A DNA stretch of 64,000 nt. Source: Nonomuraea sp. PA05 (lineage in GTDB: Bacteria > Actinomycetota > Actinomycetes > Streptosporangiales > Streptosporangiaceae). Both the position numbers and the translations under genes were made by a program. The notes under the pieces are model-generated. The model had not been told where the DNA came from, ran no database searches, and worked only from the letters and a program-made list of their open reading frames with translations. The stretch lies in contig NZ_VSEY01000057.1 in the NCBI RefSeq assembly GCF_008086045.1, forward strand, positions 1 to 64,000, read 5' to 3'. Of this stretch, positions 1 to 8,749 are shown piece by piece. Every line of letters starts with the position of its first letter. The first letter of the stretch is position 1.

Positions 1-1317
1 CAGCGCCGCCGGAAGGCGGTCGCGGCGCAGCCCGTCATAGTAGGCCAGGGCCGAGGAGAAGCCGGGCGTCGGCACGCCGATCTGCACCGCGGTGGTGACC
101 ACGCGCCGCCACGACTCCTGCGCCGCCTCCAGCGCGCCCGCGAACGTCGGGTCGGCGAGCAGCGTGGGCAGGTTCGGGTTCGCGTCGTACGCCGCCCGGA
201 TCCGGTCGAGGAACTTGGCGCGGATGATGCAGCCGCCCCGCCAGATCGTGGCCATGGCGCCCAGGTCGAGGTCCCAGCCGTACTCCTTCGAGGCCGCGGC
301 CATCTGGTCGAAGCCCTGGGCGTAGGCCACGATCTTGGAGGCGTACAGGGCCTGCCGCACGTCCTCGATCAGCTCGCGCCCGCCGACGCCGGACAGCTTC
401 GGCCCGGCCAGCGACTGGGCGGCGGCGCGCTGCTCGGGATGGCCGGACAGGGCCCGCGCGAACGTGGCCTCCGCGATGCCCGTCACGGGCACGCCCAGGT
501 CGAGGGCGCTCTGCACGGTCCAGCGGCCGGTGCCCTTCTGCTCGGCCTGGTCGACCACGAGGTCCACGAACGGCTTGCCGGTCTCGGCGTCCACCTGGTC
601 GAGCACCTCGGCGGTGATCTCGATCAGGTAGGAGTCGAGCTCGCCGCGGTTCCACTCCCTGAACACCTCGGCCAGCTCCGCCGGCGTCGCGCCCAGGGCC
701 TGCCGCAGCAGGTCGTACGACTCCGCGATGAGCTGCATGTCCGAGTACTCGATGCCGTTGTGCACCATCTTCACGAAGTGCCCGGCACCGTCGGGTCCGA
801 CGTGCACGGAACACGGCACCCCGTCCACCTTGGCCGCGATGTCCTGCAAGATCGGGCCGAGCGCCTCCCACGACTCCTTCGAGCCGCCCGGCATGATGCT
901 CGGGCCGTTCAGCGCGCCCTCCTCGCCGCCGGAGATGCCGGTGCCGACGAAGTGCAGGCCGCGCTCGCGCAGCGCCGCCTCGCGCCGCCGCGTGTCCTCG
1001 AAGTGCGCGTTGCCGCCGTCGACGATCATGTCGCCCGGCTCCATCAGGTCGGCGAGCTGGTCGATCACCGCGTCGGTGCCGGCGCCCGCCTTCACCATGA
1101 TGATCGCGCGCCGCGGCCGCTTCAGCGAGGCCACGAAGGCGGCGAGGTCCTCGGACGGGATGAACGTGCCCTCCCCGCCGAACTCCTTCACCAACTGCTC
1201 GGTACGGCTGTGCGACCGGTTGTGCACGGCCACGGCGTAGCCGTGCCTGGCCAGGTTACGGGCCAGGTTGCGCCCCATGGTCGCCAGACCGGTGACGCCG
1301 ATGTCTGCCAAGTCCAT
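1..1317 (-). CDS. gnd: 6-phosphogluconate dehydrogenase, decarboxylating (3' end outside window)
   Basis: Oxidises and decarboxylates 6-phosphogluconate to ribulose 5-phosphate with NAD(P)+, in the oxidative pentose phosphate pathway of the cytosol. 439 codons are visible and the reading frame is still open at base 1, so only about the last 30-45 residues should be missing for a family of about 470-485 residues. Visible marks are the N-terminal Rossmann stretch GVTGLATMGRNLARN, the IVDGGN segment, and the catalytic-region stretch GISGGEEGAL followed by PSIMPGG and HFVKMVHNGIEY. The start is the ATG at 1317. It lies 62 bases downstream of a HAD phosphatase on the same strand, possibly co-transcribed. 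Confidence 0.95.
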   Translation of the reverse strand, partial: MDLADIGVTGLATMGRNLARNLARHGYAVAVHNRSHSRTEQLVKEFGGEGTFIPSEDLAAFVASLKRPRRAIIMVKAGAGTDAVIDQLADLMEPGDMIVDGGNAHFEDTRRREAALRERGLHFVGTGISGGEEGALNGPSIMPGGSKESWEALGPILQDIAAKVDGVPCSVHVGPDGAGHFVKMVHNGIEYSDMQLIAESYDLLRQALGATPAELAEVFREWNRGELDSYLIEITAEVLDQVDAETGKPFVDLVVDQAEQKGTGRWTVQSALDLGVPVTGIAEATFARALSGHPEQRAAAQSLAGPKLSGVGGRELIEDVRQALYASKIVAYAQGFDQMAAASKEYGWDLDLGAMATIWRGGCIIRAKFLDRIRAAYDANPNLPTLLADPTFAGALEAAQESWRRVVTTAVQIGVPTPGFSSALAYYDGLRRDRLPAAL

Positions 1318-1379
1318 CTCAGCTCCTCTTTGGGGAATACGCATGATCCAGCTCGGGGGTTCGCGGAGATATTCCCATG

Positions 1380-2072
1380 TCAATCACTTTGACGGACCCC
1401 GAGCTCGTCGAGCCGGTCCAGCATGTCCGCCGGGTCGGCGTACACCCTGAACGCGCCCGCCCGCTCCAGCTCGTCCCTGCCGTACCCGCCGGACAGCAGC
1501 CCGATGCCCAGCGAGCCGGCCCGGCGGGCGGCGAGCAGGTCCCAGACGCTGTCGCCCACCACCATGGCGTGCGCCGGATCGACCCGCACCAGCGCCGCAC
1601 CGGCGAGGAACAGGTCGGGGTCCGGCTTGGCCCGGCGCACCAGGTCGCGGGTGACCATCGGGGTGCCGTCCGGCAGGCCGAGCATGCCCAGCGCGAGGCG
1701 GGCCGTGCGGGCGTACCCGCTGGTGCAGATCGCCCACGGCACGCCGCGCGCGCTCAGCTCGCCCAGCAGCTCCTTCGCGCCGGGCAGCGGCTTGACGGAG
1801 CCGACCTGCTGCTCGTACGCGTCGGCGTGGTGGGTCTGCAACTCGTCGATCTGCTCCCGGGTCAGCTTGAGCCCGGTCTCGCGCAGCAGCGCGCTGACGA
1901 ACAGCCCGCCGCTCATGCCGATGCGGCGGTGGATCCGCCACACCGACAGGTCGATGCCCATCCCGGACAGCGCCTGCCGCCAGGCCACCACGTGCTGGTA
2001 GACGCTGTCGATCAGGGTGCCGTCCAGGTCGAACAGGAACGCGGGGGTGGGTGCCTCCGGGAAGTCGTACAT
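1380..2072 (-). CDS. HAD-superfamily hydrolase (phosphoglycolate-phosphatase-like)
   Basis: 230-residue cytosolic phosphatase of the HAD superfamily, subfamily IA. Motif I is FDLDGTLIDS near residues 14-23, with the nucleophilic and acid/base Asp pair. Motif II is the TSG before YARTARLAL, motif III is the Lys of AKPDPDLFL, and motif IV is VVGDSVWD. The helical cap between motifs I and II fits small phosphosugar or phosphoglycolate substrates, but the substrate cannot be read from sequence. The ATG at 2072 lies only 14 bases from the probable start of the divergent reductase gene, so the promoters must overlap. gnd follows on the same strand. Confidence 0.85.
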   Translation of the reverse strand: MYDFPEAPTPAFLFDLDGTLIDSVYQHVVAWRQALSGMGIDLSVWRIHRRIGMSGGLFVSALLRETGLKLTREQIDELQTHHADAYEQQVGSVKPLPGAKELLGELSARGVPWAICTSGYARTARLALGMLGLPDGTPMVTRDLVRRAKPDPDLFLAGAALVRVDPAHAMVVGDSVWDLLAARRAGSLGIGLLSGGYGRDELERAGAFRVYADPADMLDRLDELGVRQSD

Positions 2073-2086
2073 GCGTCCATGACACC

Positions 2087-2752
2087 ATGGCGGCTATGCG
2101 GATCATCATCGCGGGGGGACACGGGAAGATCGCGCTGCGGCTGGCCGCCAGGCTCAAGTCGGGGGCGGTGGGCCTGGTACGCAACCCGGCGCACCTCGCC
2201 GACGTCGAGGCCACCGGGGCCGAGGCCGTGCTGTGCGACCTGGAACGGGCGAGCGTCGAGGAGGTCGCGCGGATCGTCGAGGGCGCGGACGCCGTCGTCT
2301 TCGCCGCGGGCGCGGGCCCCGGCAGCGGCGCGGCCCGCAAGGACACCGTGGACCGCGGCGCGTCCGTGCTGCTCGCCGACGCGGCGGAGCGGGCGGGCGT
2401 GCGGCGCTTCATCCAGATTTCCTCGATCGGCGCGGGAAAGCCGATCGCGCCCGGCCGTGACCCAGGCGATGACGGGGTCTGGGCCGCCTACATCAAGGCC
2501 AAGACAGAGGCGGAGGAGGACCTGCGGGGCCGCGACCTCGCCTGGACCATCGTGCGGCCCGGCCGCCTCACCGACGAACCCGGCACCGGGCTGGTGCGGC
2601 TGGCGCCCGAGGTTCCGCCTGGCGCGGTGCCGCGCGACGATGTGGCCGCCGTCGTCGTGGCGCTCCTGGACAACCCCGGCACGGCCGGGCGGACGCTGGA
2701 GCTGGTGGCGGGCGACACCCCGATCATCGACCTCGTGGCGTCGAACGAGTGA
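2087..2752 (+). CDS. NAD(P)-binding atypical short-chain reductase (YwnB/YhfK-type)
   Basis: About 221-residue NAD(P)H-binding Rossmann protein. The N-terminus shows GGHGKIAL, matching the GxxGxxG nucleotide loop of the atypical SDR group, and later SSIGAGKP and YIKAKTEAEEDL contain the Y-x-x-x-K pair used by SDRs. Two in-frame ATGs at 2087 and 2096 are possible. A start at 2051 would run into the divergent HAD gene and is unlikely. The substrate is unknown; relatives are called NAD-dependent epimerase/dehydratase or flavin-reductase-like. Confidence 0.8.
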   Translation: MAAMRIIIAGGHGKIALRLAARLKSGAVGLVRNPAHLADVEATGAEAVLCDLERASVEEVARIVEGADAVVFAAGAGPGSGAARKDTVDRGASVLLADAAERAGVRRFIQISSIGAGKPIAPGRDPGDDGVWAAYIKAKTEAEEDLRGRDLAWTIVRPGRLTDEPGTGLVRLAPEVPPGAVPRDDVAAVVVALLDNPGTAGRTLELVAGDTPIIDLVASNE

Positions 2753-2773
2753 CCTCTTTGCCGCTGGTTGGCA

Positions 2774-2799
2774 TTGACATGCGGTGAGTGCGGCTAGAT
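2774..2799 (+). promoter_or_regulatory. Candidate promoter of the Clp ATPase gene
   Basis: A perfect -35-like TTGACA at 2774-2779 is followed after about 14-15 bases by CTAGAT at 2794-2799. The spacer is shorter than the usual 17, so the -10 assignment is tentative. I found no CTTGAGT-N7-ACTCAAG element (the HspR box commonly found before actinomycete clpB). Confidence 0.35.
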
Positions 2800-2826
2800 G
2801 TCCCCTGAGTGCGAGGGGGACCTGAG

Positions 2827-5328
2827 ATGTCGAGATCGTTCTTCGGCGGAGACCCGTTCAGAGGGTTCGAGGAGCTCACCGGCCGGGTGTTCGGCGGCAT
2901 GGAGGGCTGGCCGCCGTCCCGGCCCAGCGTCCAGCGGGTGGACGTGGGCCGGCTGCTCAGCGCCGAGGCCAGGCAGGTGCTGAGCGACGCGCTGGAGGGC
3001 GCGGGCCGGCGCGGCGCCGCCGACCTCGACGTGCTCGACCTGCTCGACGCGCTGACCGAGCTCGACTCCGGGCAGGCGCTGCTGCGTACGGCGGGCGTGG
3101 ACGTGGGGCGGCTGCGCGACCGCATCGACGCCGCCGCGGGGCCCGGCGAGCCCGCCGAGCCGCCCACCACGCTCTCCCCGGCGACCAAGCGGGCCATCCT
3201 CGACGCCCAGCGCGTCTCGCGGGCGCTGCAGTCGTCCTACATCGGGCCCGAGCACCTGCTGCTCGCGCTGGCCGCCAACCCCGACTCCGTCGCCGCCCGC
3301 CTCCTCCAGGAGCAGGGCGTCTCGGCGAACGAGCTGCAACAGGCCCTCATGGCCCGTCCGGCGGGCGGCGGTGGCGGCGCGGGCGGGGGCCCCGGCGGTG
3401 GCCGCCGCGCCAGTGACACACCCTCGCTCGACGAGTACGGCCGCGACCTCACCGAGGAGGCCAGGCAGGGCCGCATCGACCCCGTCGTGGGCCGCGAGGA
3501 CGAGATCGAGCAGTGCATCGAGGTGCTGTCGCGGCGCACCAAGAACAACCCGTGCCTGATCGGCGAGCCCGGCGTCGGCAAGACCGCGATCGTCGAGGGC
3601 ATCGCCCAGCGCATCGTGAACGGCAGCGTTCCCGACACCCTCAAGGACCGCCGCGTCGTCGCCCTCGACCTGACCGGGATGGTGGCCGGGTCGAAGTACC
3701 GCGGCGAGTTCGAGGAACGCATCAAGAAGGTCATCGACGAGGTGCGGGCGCACGCCGACGAGGTCATCGTCTTCATCGACGAGGTGCACACCCTGGTCGG
3801 CGCCGGCTCCGCCGAGGGCGGCATGGACGCCGCCAACATCCTCAAGCCCGCCCTGGCCCGCGGCGAGCTGCACGTCGTCGCCGCCACCACCATCGACGAG
3901 TACCGCAAGAACATCGAGAAGGACGCCGCCCTCGAACGCCGCTTCCAGCCCATCCTGGTCGCCGAGCCCACCGTGGAGCAGACGGTCGAGATCCTGGCCG
4001 GGCTGCGGGACGCGTACGAGGCGCACCACCAGGTCCGCATCACCGACGAGGCCCTCGACGCGGCGGCCGGCCTGTCCGCCCGCTACATCTCCGACCGGTT
4101 CCTGCCGGACAAGGCCATCGACCTCATCGACCAGGCCGCCGCCCGGGTACGGCTGCGCTCCAGCACGCCCGGCAGCGACGTGCGCGAGCTGGAGGAACGC
4201 CTGCAGTCGCTGCGCCGCGACAAGGATCAGGCCGTCTCCGCCGACGACTTCGACCGCGCCAAGGAGCTGACCGTCCAGATCGACAAACTCCGCCCCGAGG
4301 TGGACCGGGCCAGGCACGGCGAGGACAGCGTGCCGCAGGTCATGGTGGAGGACATCGCCGAGGTCGTCTCCCGCCGCACCGGCATCCCCGTCACCCAGCT
4401 CACCGAGCAGGAACGCGACCGGCTCATGCGCCTGGAGGAGCACCTGCACGAGCGGGTCATCGGCCAGGACGAGGCCGTCGTCGCCATCGCCGAGGCCGTG
4501 CGCAGGGCCAGGGCCGGCCTGTCGGACCCGAACCGGCCCATCGGCAGCTTCCTGTTCCTCGGCCCCACAGGCGTCGGCAAGACCGAGCTGGCCAGGGCGC
4601 TGGCGGCGGCGCTGTTCGGCGGCGAGGAGCACATGGTGCGCATCGACATGAGCGAGTTCCAGGAGCGGCACACGGTCTCGCGGCTCATCGGGGCGCCGCC
4701 CGGCTACGTCGGGTACGAGGAGGCGGGGCAGCTCACCGAGGCCGTCCGCCGCCGGCCGCACTGCGTCGTGCTGCTCGACGAGATCGAGAAGGCCCACCCC
4801 GACGTCATGAACATCCTGCTGCAGATGCTCGACGACGGCCGCCTCACCGACGGCCAGGGGCGCACCGTCGACTTCACCAACACCATCGTCATCATGACCA
4901 GCAACATCGGCGCGCAGATCATCCTGGAGGCCACCGGGGACGTCGAGCAGCAGCTCATGGACCTGCTGCGCCGCTCGCTGCGGCCCGAGCTGCTCAACCG
5001 CATCGACGAGACGATCGTCTTCGAGCGGCTGGAGCGCGAGCAGCTCCGCCAGATCGTGGACCTGCTGCTGGAGCGGACCCGGCAGCGGCTGCGCGGCCAG
5101 GACGTGACGCTGGAGGTCACGGACGCGGCCAAGGACTGGCTGGCCGGGCGGGGGTACCAGCCCGAGTTCGGGGCGCGGCCGTTGCGGCGGACGGTGCAGC
5201 GGGAGCTGGACAACCGGCTGTCGACGATGTTGCTGACCGGGGAGGTGGGGGAGCACGGGAAGGTGACGGTGGACGTCGAGGGCGACCGGCTCAGCCTCAA
5301 GGCGCACAACCCGGAACCGGCCGCCTGA
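2827..5328 (+). CDS. Clp/Hsp100-type AAA+ ATPase lacking an obvious ClpP-docking loop
   Basis: 833-residue two-ring-domain AAA+ unfoldase. Order: a short FGGDPF leader, two Clp_N-like repeats (about residues 35-170, including IGPEHLLLAL), a glycine-rich linker (about 178-190), AAA-1 with Walker A GEPGVGKT near 245 and Walker B VIVFIDEVH near 313, a short middle segment of about 50 residues, AAA-2 with GPTGVGKT near 578, and a C-terminal D2-small domain. The middle domain is far shorter than the long coiled coil of ClpB. Yet the stretch between TSNIGA and LRPELLNRID is also short and lacks an (I/L)GF tripeptide, so the ClpC-style ClpP-binding loop seems absent. ATG 2827 follows GAGGGGGA. It probably acts in protein quality control; whether it disaggregates or feeds a protease is open. 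Confidence 0.88.
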   Translation: MSRSFFGGDPFRGFEELTGRVFGGMEGWPPSRPSVQRVDVGRLLSAEARQVLSDALEGAGRRGAADLDVLDLLDALTELDSGQALLRTAGVDVGRLRDRIDAAAGPGEPAEPPTTLSPATKRAILDAQRVSRALQSSYIGPEHLLLALAANPDSVAARLLQEQGVSANELQQALMARPAGGGGGAGGGPGGGRRASDTPSLDEYGRDLTEEARQGRIDPVVGREDEIEQCIEVLSRRTKNNPCLIGEPGVGKTAIVEGIAQRIVNGSVPDTLKDRRVVALDLTGMVAGSKYRGEFEERIKKVIDEVRAHADEVIVFIDEVHTLVGAGSAEGGMDAANILKPALARGELHVVAATTIDEYRKNIEKDAALERRFQPILVAEPTVEQTVEILAGLRDAYEAHHQVRITDEALDAAAGLSARYISDRFLPDKAIDLIDQAAARVRLRSSTPGSDVRELEERLQSLRRDKDQAVSADDFDRAKELTVQIDKLRPEVDRARHGEDSVPQVMVEDIAEVVSRRTGIPVTQLTEQERDRLMRLEEHLHERVIGQDEAVVAIAEAVRRARAGLSDPNRPIGSFLFLGPTGVGKTELARALAAALFGGEEHMVRIDMSEFQERHTVSRLIGAPPGYVGYEEAGQLTEAVRRRPHCVVLLDEIEKAHPDVMNILLQMLDDGRLTDGQGRTVDFTNTIVIMTSNIGAQIILEATGDVEQQLMDLLRRSLRPELLNRIDETIVFERLEREQLRQIVDLLLERTRQRLRGQDVTLEVTDAAKDWLAGRGYQPEFGARPLRRTVQRELDNRLSTMLLTGEVGEHGKVTVDVEGDRLSLKAHNPEPAA

Positions 5329-5345
5329 CCTCCCGTCCTCCTCCA

Positions 5346-5425
5346 TCGCGGCGCGCGTCCGTTCCCGTCCCTCGGGGCGGCGCGCGTCCGTTCCGTCCTA
5401 CTCCAGCGCGGCGCGAGCCCGTTCG
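5346..5425. repeat. Degenerate copies of the ptsI 3' end between convergent genes
   Basis: The segment GCGGCGCGCGTCCGTTCC occurs at about 5348-5365 and again at 5377-5394. A diverged third version lies at 5406-5425, inside the last codons of ptsI. The first copy even shares the flanking CTCCA, so the array looks derived from the end of the gene. Confidence 0.7.
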
Positions 5426-7032
5426 CGGCATTCGTCCAGCGTGACCTCCGCGAGCGCCTCGCGCACCGCCGGGACGCACACGCCCGCCATCGACAGGCTC
5501 GTCACCCCCAGCCCCACCAGCAGCGGCGCCAGCAACGGGTCACCCGCCGCCTCACCGCACACCCCGACCGGCTTGCCCGCCCGCCTGCCCGCCTCCCCGC
5601 ACCTGGCGATCAGCTCCAGCAGGGCCGGCTGGCGCGGGTCCAGCAGGTCGGCCAGGACGGAGTGCTGGCGGTCGGCGGCGAAGGTGTACTGGGCCAGGTC
5701 GTTGGTGCCGATGCTGAGGAAGTCCACCTCCCGCAGCAGCCGCCCCGCGCCCAGCGCCGCCGCCGGGACCTCCACCATCACGCCCACCCGCGCGATGCCC
5801 CTGGCGCGCGCCCGCCGGGCGAAGTCGCCCGCCTCCCCGGCCGTGGTCACCATGGGCGCCATCACCCAGGGCTCGGCGCCCGCCTGACGCGCCGCCGCGG
5901 CGATCGCGTCGAGCTGGGTGTCCAGGACGCCGGGCAGCAGCCGGTCCACCCTCAGGCCGCGCACGCCCAGGGCAGGGTTCTGCTCCTCGGGGAGGCCGAG
6001 GAAGGGCAGCGGCTTGTCGGTGCCCGCGTCGAGCGTGCGCACGACCACGTGCTTGGCCCGGGCGAACACCTCCGCGTACGCCGAGACCTGCTCCTCGAAC
6101 GACGGCGGCTGCCTGCGGTCGAGGAACAGGAACTCCGTCCTGAACAACCCGACCCCTTCAGCATCCGCCTCCTCCGCGTCGGCGGCCGAGCCGATGTTCA
6201 GCAGCAGCTTCACCGCGTGCCCGTCGGCGGTCCTGCCCGGCCCGCGGCTCGCCTGGAGCCGGGCCCTGCGCGCGGTCTCACCCTGGACGACCTCGGACGT
6301 CTCCCGCTCGCTGAGCCCGATCGCCACCTCGCCGGTGCCGCCGTCCACACCGATCATCGTCCCGTCGTCGAGAGCCATGACACCCGCGCACGCCACCACG
6401 GCGGGCAGCCCCCTGCCCCTGGCCAGGATCGCGGTGTGGCTCGTGGGCCCGCCGCGCTCGGTGACCAGCGCCAGCACGTCCGGGCCGAGACCCGCGGTGT
6501 CGGCGGGGGAGAGGTCGGTGGCGACCAGCACGTACGGGTGGCCGGGGGAGGGCAGGCCGGGCATCGGCAGGCCGAGGGCGGAGGCCACGGCGCGGTGCTT
6601 GAGGTCGTCGAGGTCGGCGGCCCGTTCGGCGAGGTAGCCGCCGAGCGCGGCCAGGGCCTCGCGGTGCTTGGTGAAGGCGGCGTCCAGGGCGTGGGGGGCG
6701 GCGTGGCCGCCGGCCGTGTGCCGTTCGGCCTCCTCCAGCAGGATGGGGTCCTCGGCGATCATGGCGAGGGCCTCCAGGATCTCGGCCGCCTCGCCGCCCG
6801 CCGCCAGGGCGCGCCGGTTCAGCTCGGCGGCGACCGCCTCCAGCGCCTTGCCGACGGTGGCCGCCTCGGCGCCCGGGTCGGTGACCGGCCCAGGGGCGGG
6901 CAGCTTCGGCGGCTCGCCCAGCCGGATCATCGGCCCGGCGGCCCGCCCCTGACTCACCCCCAGCCCGGCCAGCCGCCCCCCGGCCCCCTCCCAGCCTTCC
7001 GTACCGCCCCCACGCGCGCCGTCGTCAGGCAT
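5398..7032 (-). CDS. ptsI: PTS enzyme I (phosphoenolpyruvate-protein phosphotransferase)
   Basis: 544-residue cytosolic enzyme that takes phosphate from PEP and passes it to HPr. The phosphorylated His is His199 in GGPTSHTAILARG. The PEP-binding barrel shows GLFRTEFLFLDR, DAGTDKPLPFL, and near the end SIGTNDLAQYTFAADR and GVCGEAAGDP, the segment with the catalytic Cys. Length is close to the 575 of E. coli EI. The N-terminus carries a Gly-rich extension of about 20 residues before GLGVSQGRA, so a later start is possible. The ATG at 7032 overlaps the ptsH stop by 8 bases. It is the last gene of the PTS operon. Confidence 0.95.
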   Translation of the reverse strand: MPDDGARGGGTEGWEGAGGRLAGLGVSQGRAAGPMIRLGEPPKLPAPGPVTDPGAEAATVGKALEAVAAELNRRALAAGGEAAEILEALAMIAEDPILLEEAERHTAGGHAAPHALDAAFTKHREALAALGGYLAERAADLDDLKHRAVASALGLPMPGLPSPGHPYVLVATDLSPADTAGLGPDVLALVTERGGPTSHTAILARGRGLPAVVACAGVMALDDGTMIGVDGGTGEVAIGLSERETSEVVQGETARRARLQASRGPGRTADGHAVKLLLNIGSAADAEEADAEGVGLFRTEFLFLDRRQPPSFEEQVSAYAEVFARAKHVVVRTLDAGTDKPLPFLGLPEEQNPALGVRGLRVDRLLPGVLDTQLDAIAAAARQAGAEPWVMAPMVTTAGEAGDFARRARARGIARVGVMVEVPAAALGAGRLLREVDFLSIGTNDLAQYTFAADRQHSVLADLLDPRQPALLELIARCGEAGRRAGKPVGVCGEAAGDPLLAPLLVGLGVTSLSMAGVCVPAVREALAEVTLDECRERARAALE

Positions 7033-7306
7033 CGAGGGCCTCTTCCGCGTCCAGGTCGCGGGCCAGCAGCGCCGCCAGCGCGTCCAGCGCCTCCTCGGCC
7101 CCCGGCCCCTCCGCCTCCAGCGTGACCTCCGTGCCCTGCACGACCCCGAGCGACAACACCCCCAGCATGCTCTTGGCCGGCACCGCCTTCTCCCCGGCCC
7201 GGATCGTCACCGGCACCCCCGACTTCACCACCGCCTGCACGAACAGCTTGGCCGGACGGGCGTGCAGGCCGCTGGCCGAGGCCACGACCACCGTTCGCTG
7301 CGCCAT
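7025..7306 (-). CDS. ptsH: Phosphocarrier protein HPr
   Basis: 93-residue small cytosolic phosphocarrier between EI and IIA. The active His15 lies in SASGLHARPA. The segment KSMLGVLSLG matches the Ser46 region, so the site is retained, although actinomycetes generally lack HPr kinase (family knowledge). The start is the ATG at 7306, directly preceded by GAGGAGGT; the longer reading frame from 7330 would overlap the upstream gene. It has an acidic Ala-rich tail of about 10 residues. It is translationally coupled to ptsI. Confidence 0.95.
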   Translation of the reverse strand: MAQRTVVVASASGLHARPAKLFVQAVVKSGVPVTIRAGEKAVPAKSMLGVLSLGVVQGTEVTLEAEGPGAEEALDALAALLARDLDAEEALDA

Positions 7307-7319
7307 CGCAGACCTCCTC

Positions 7320-8324
7320 TCAGGGTTCAATGGTGACCTTGATGGCCTCGCCCCGCCGGACGAGGTCGATCCCGTCCAGCACGCGCGGCAGCGGCAGCCG
7401 GTGGGTGATCAGGTCGGACACCGGCACGGCGCCCTCGGCCACCAGCCGCAGCGCCTCGGCGTTGTGGGCGGGGCTGGAGCCGTTCGCGCCGACGATCGTC
7501 AGCTCCCGGTAGTGCACGAGGTTGGAGTCGAGCGCGATGATCGGGTCGTCCTTGGGCAGCCCGCCGAAGAAGCTGATCCGCCCCTGCCGGGCCGCCATCC
7601 GCACCGCCTGCTCCTGCGCCGCGCCCGACGCCGCCGCCGTGATCACGACGTCGGCGCCCCGGCCGCCGGTCAGCTTGAGCACCTGCTCGACGGGGTCGGC
7701 GTCGACGGCCGCGTCGGGACGGACGAGCTCGGCGGCCATCGCCAGGCGTTCGGCGTTGACGTCCACGAGGAACACCCGGTTCGCCCCGCGCGCCCGGGCC
7801 AGCCGCACGTGCAGGCAGCCGATCGGGCCCGCGCCCATCACGACCACGTCGTCACCGGGCCCGACGCGGGCGAGCGTCTGGCCGTTGAGCACGCACGCGA
7901 GCGGCTCGGCCACGGACGCCTCCGCGAAGCCGACGCCGTCGGGGATGGCGTTGACACCGTCCACGGCCAGCACCTTCGCGGGGATGATCATGTATTCGGC
8001 GAACCCGCCGTCGTAGTGGTAGCCCATCGACTCCTGGTTCGGGCACACCGTACGGCGGCCGGCCGCGCAGTCGGGGCACGTGCCGCACGGGATCGCGGCG
8101 ATCACCTGCACGCGTGCGCCGGTGTCCACCACCTCCCCGGCGATCTCGTGGCCCATGACGCGCGGCGGCACGATGTGGTGGTGCCCGAACTTGTAGATCT
8201 TGGCGTCGGTGCCGCAGGTCGAGCAGTTGCGTACCCGGATCTTCAGCTCGCCGGGGCCGGCGACCGGCTCGGGCGCGTCCTCGATCCTGATGTCGCCGGG
8301 CGCGTGGAAGCGCGCGACCTTCAT
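7320..8324 (-). CDS. Zinc-dependent medium-chain dehydrogenase (polyol or polyol-phosphate type)
   Basis: 334-residue MDR enzyme. Catalytic zinc ligands are suggested by CSTCGTD near residues 34-40 and GHE near 60. A full structural-zinc lobe of four Cys appears in CGTCPDCAAGRRTVC. The nucleotide-binding site is VVVMGAGPIGCLHVRLA. Among MDR proteins this resembles sorbitol, threonine and galactitol-phosphate dehydrogenases. Its start overlaps the IIA stop by ATGA, which ties it to the PTS, so the likely job is oxidising the imported polyol phosphate to a ketose phosphate. No MtlD-type (long-chain) mannitol-1-phosphate dehydrogenase is present, so this gene probably takes that place. The substrate is inferred. 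Confidence 0.85.
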   Translation of the reverse strand: MKVARFHAPGDIRIEDAPEPVAGPGELKIRVRNCSTCGTDAKIYKFGHHHIVPPRVMGHEIAGEVVDTGARVQVIAAIPCGTCPDCAAGRRTVCPNQESMGYHYDGGFAEYMIIPAKVLAVDGVNAIPDGVGFAEASVAEPLACVLNGQTLARVGPGDDVVVMGAGPIGCLHVRLARARGANRVFLVDVNAERLAMAAELVRPDAAVDADPVEQVLKLTGGRGADVVITAAASGAAQEQAVRMAARQGRISFFGGLPKDDPIIALDSNLVHYRELTIVGANGSSPAHNAEALRLVAEGAVPVSDLITHRLPLPRVLDGIDLVRRGEAIKVTIEP

Positions 8325-8749
8325 ACGGTCAGCTCCTTGATGACGTCGGGGACCTCGGTGGCCTCGCGCAGTGCTCGCGCCCGGTCGGGGTCGAGCAGGA
8401 TCTCGGCCAGCGCCGCCAGCAGCGGCACGTGACCGTCGTCCTTGGCCGCGATGCCGACGCAGAGCGTGACGTGCTCGCCGTCCCAGTCGACGCCGGCGGG
8501 GAAGCGCACGACGCAGATGGCGTCGCGCGTGACATCCCCCTTGGAGGCGTTCGTCCCGTGCGGGATGGCCACGCCCTCGCCGACGTAGGTGGAGATCGAC
8601 CGCTCGCGTTCGAGCATCGCCTCGATGTACGGCTCCGCGACCGCGCCCACCTCGACGAGCGCCCGCCCGCACCGGCGGATGGCCGCGGCGCGGTCGGGGG
8701 CGCTCTCGTGCAGCAGGACGGCCCGCGGGTCGAGCAGGTCGTCACGCAT
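8321..8749 (-). CDS. PTS system mannitol/fructose-type IIA component
   Basis: 142-residue cytosolic PTS protein that takes phosphate from HPr and hands it to IIB. The phosphorylated residue is His64 in GEGVAIPHGTN, the hallmark of the mannitol/fructose IIA family. Length equals free-standing IIA proteins such as CmtB (about 145). It overlaps the IIB gene by 8 bases upstream and the dehydrogenase by 4 bases downstream, so it is tightly coupled within the operon. Confidence 0.92.
   Translation of the reverse strand: MRDDLLDPRAVLLHESAPDRAAAIRRCGRALVEVGAVAEPYIEAMLERERSISTYVGEGVAIPHGTNASKGDVTRDAICVVRFPAGVDWDGEHVTLCVGIAAKDDGHVPLLAALAEILLDPDRARALREATEVPDVIKELTV

Noticed and set aside
2753..2826. 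HspR (HAIR) operator before the Clp gene
   Set aside because: No CTTGAGT-N7-ACTCAAG or near version; only CTGAG fragments are present.
2794..5346. 850-codon open frame antisense to the Clp ATPase
   Set aside because: Typical shadow frame in high-GC DNA: it reads His/Val/Asp/Leu-rich nonsense with no domains, and the opposite strand has a full AAA+ protein with motifs.
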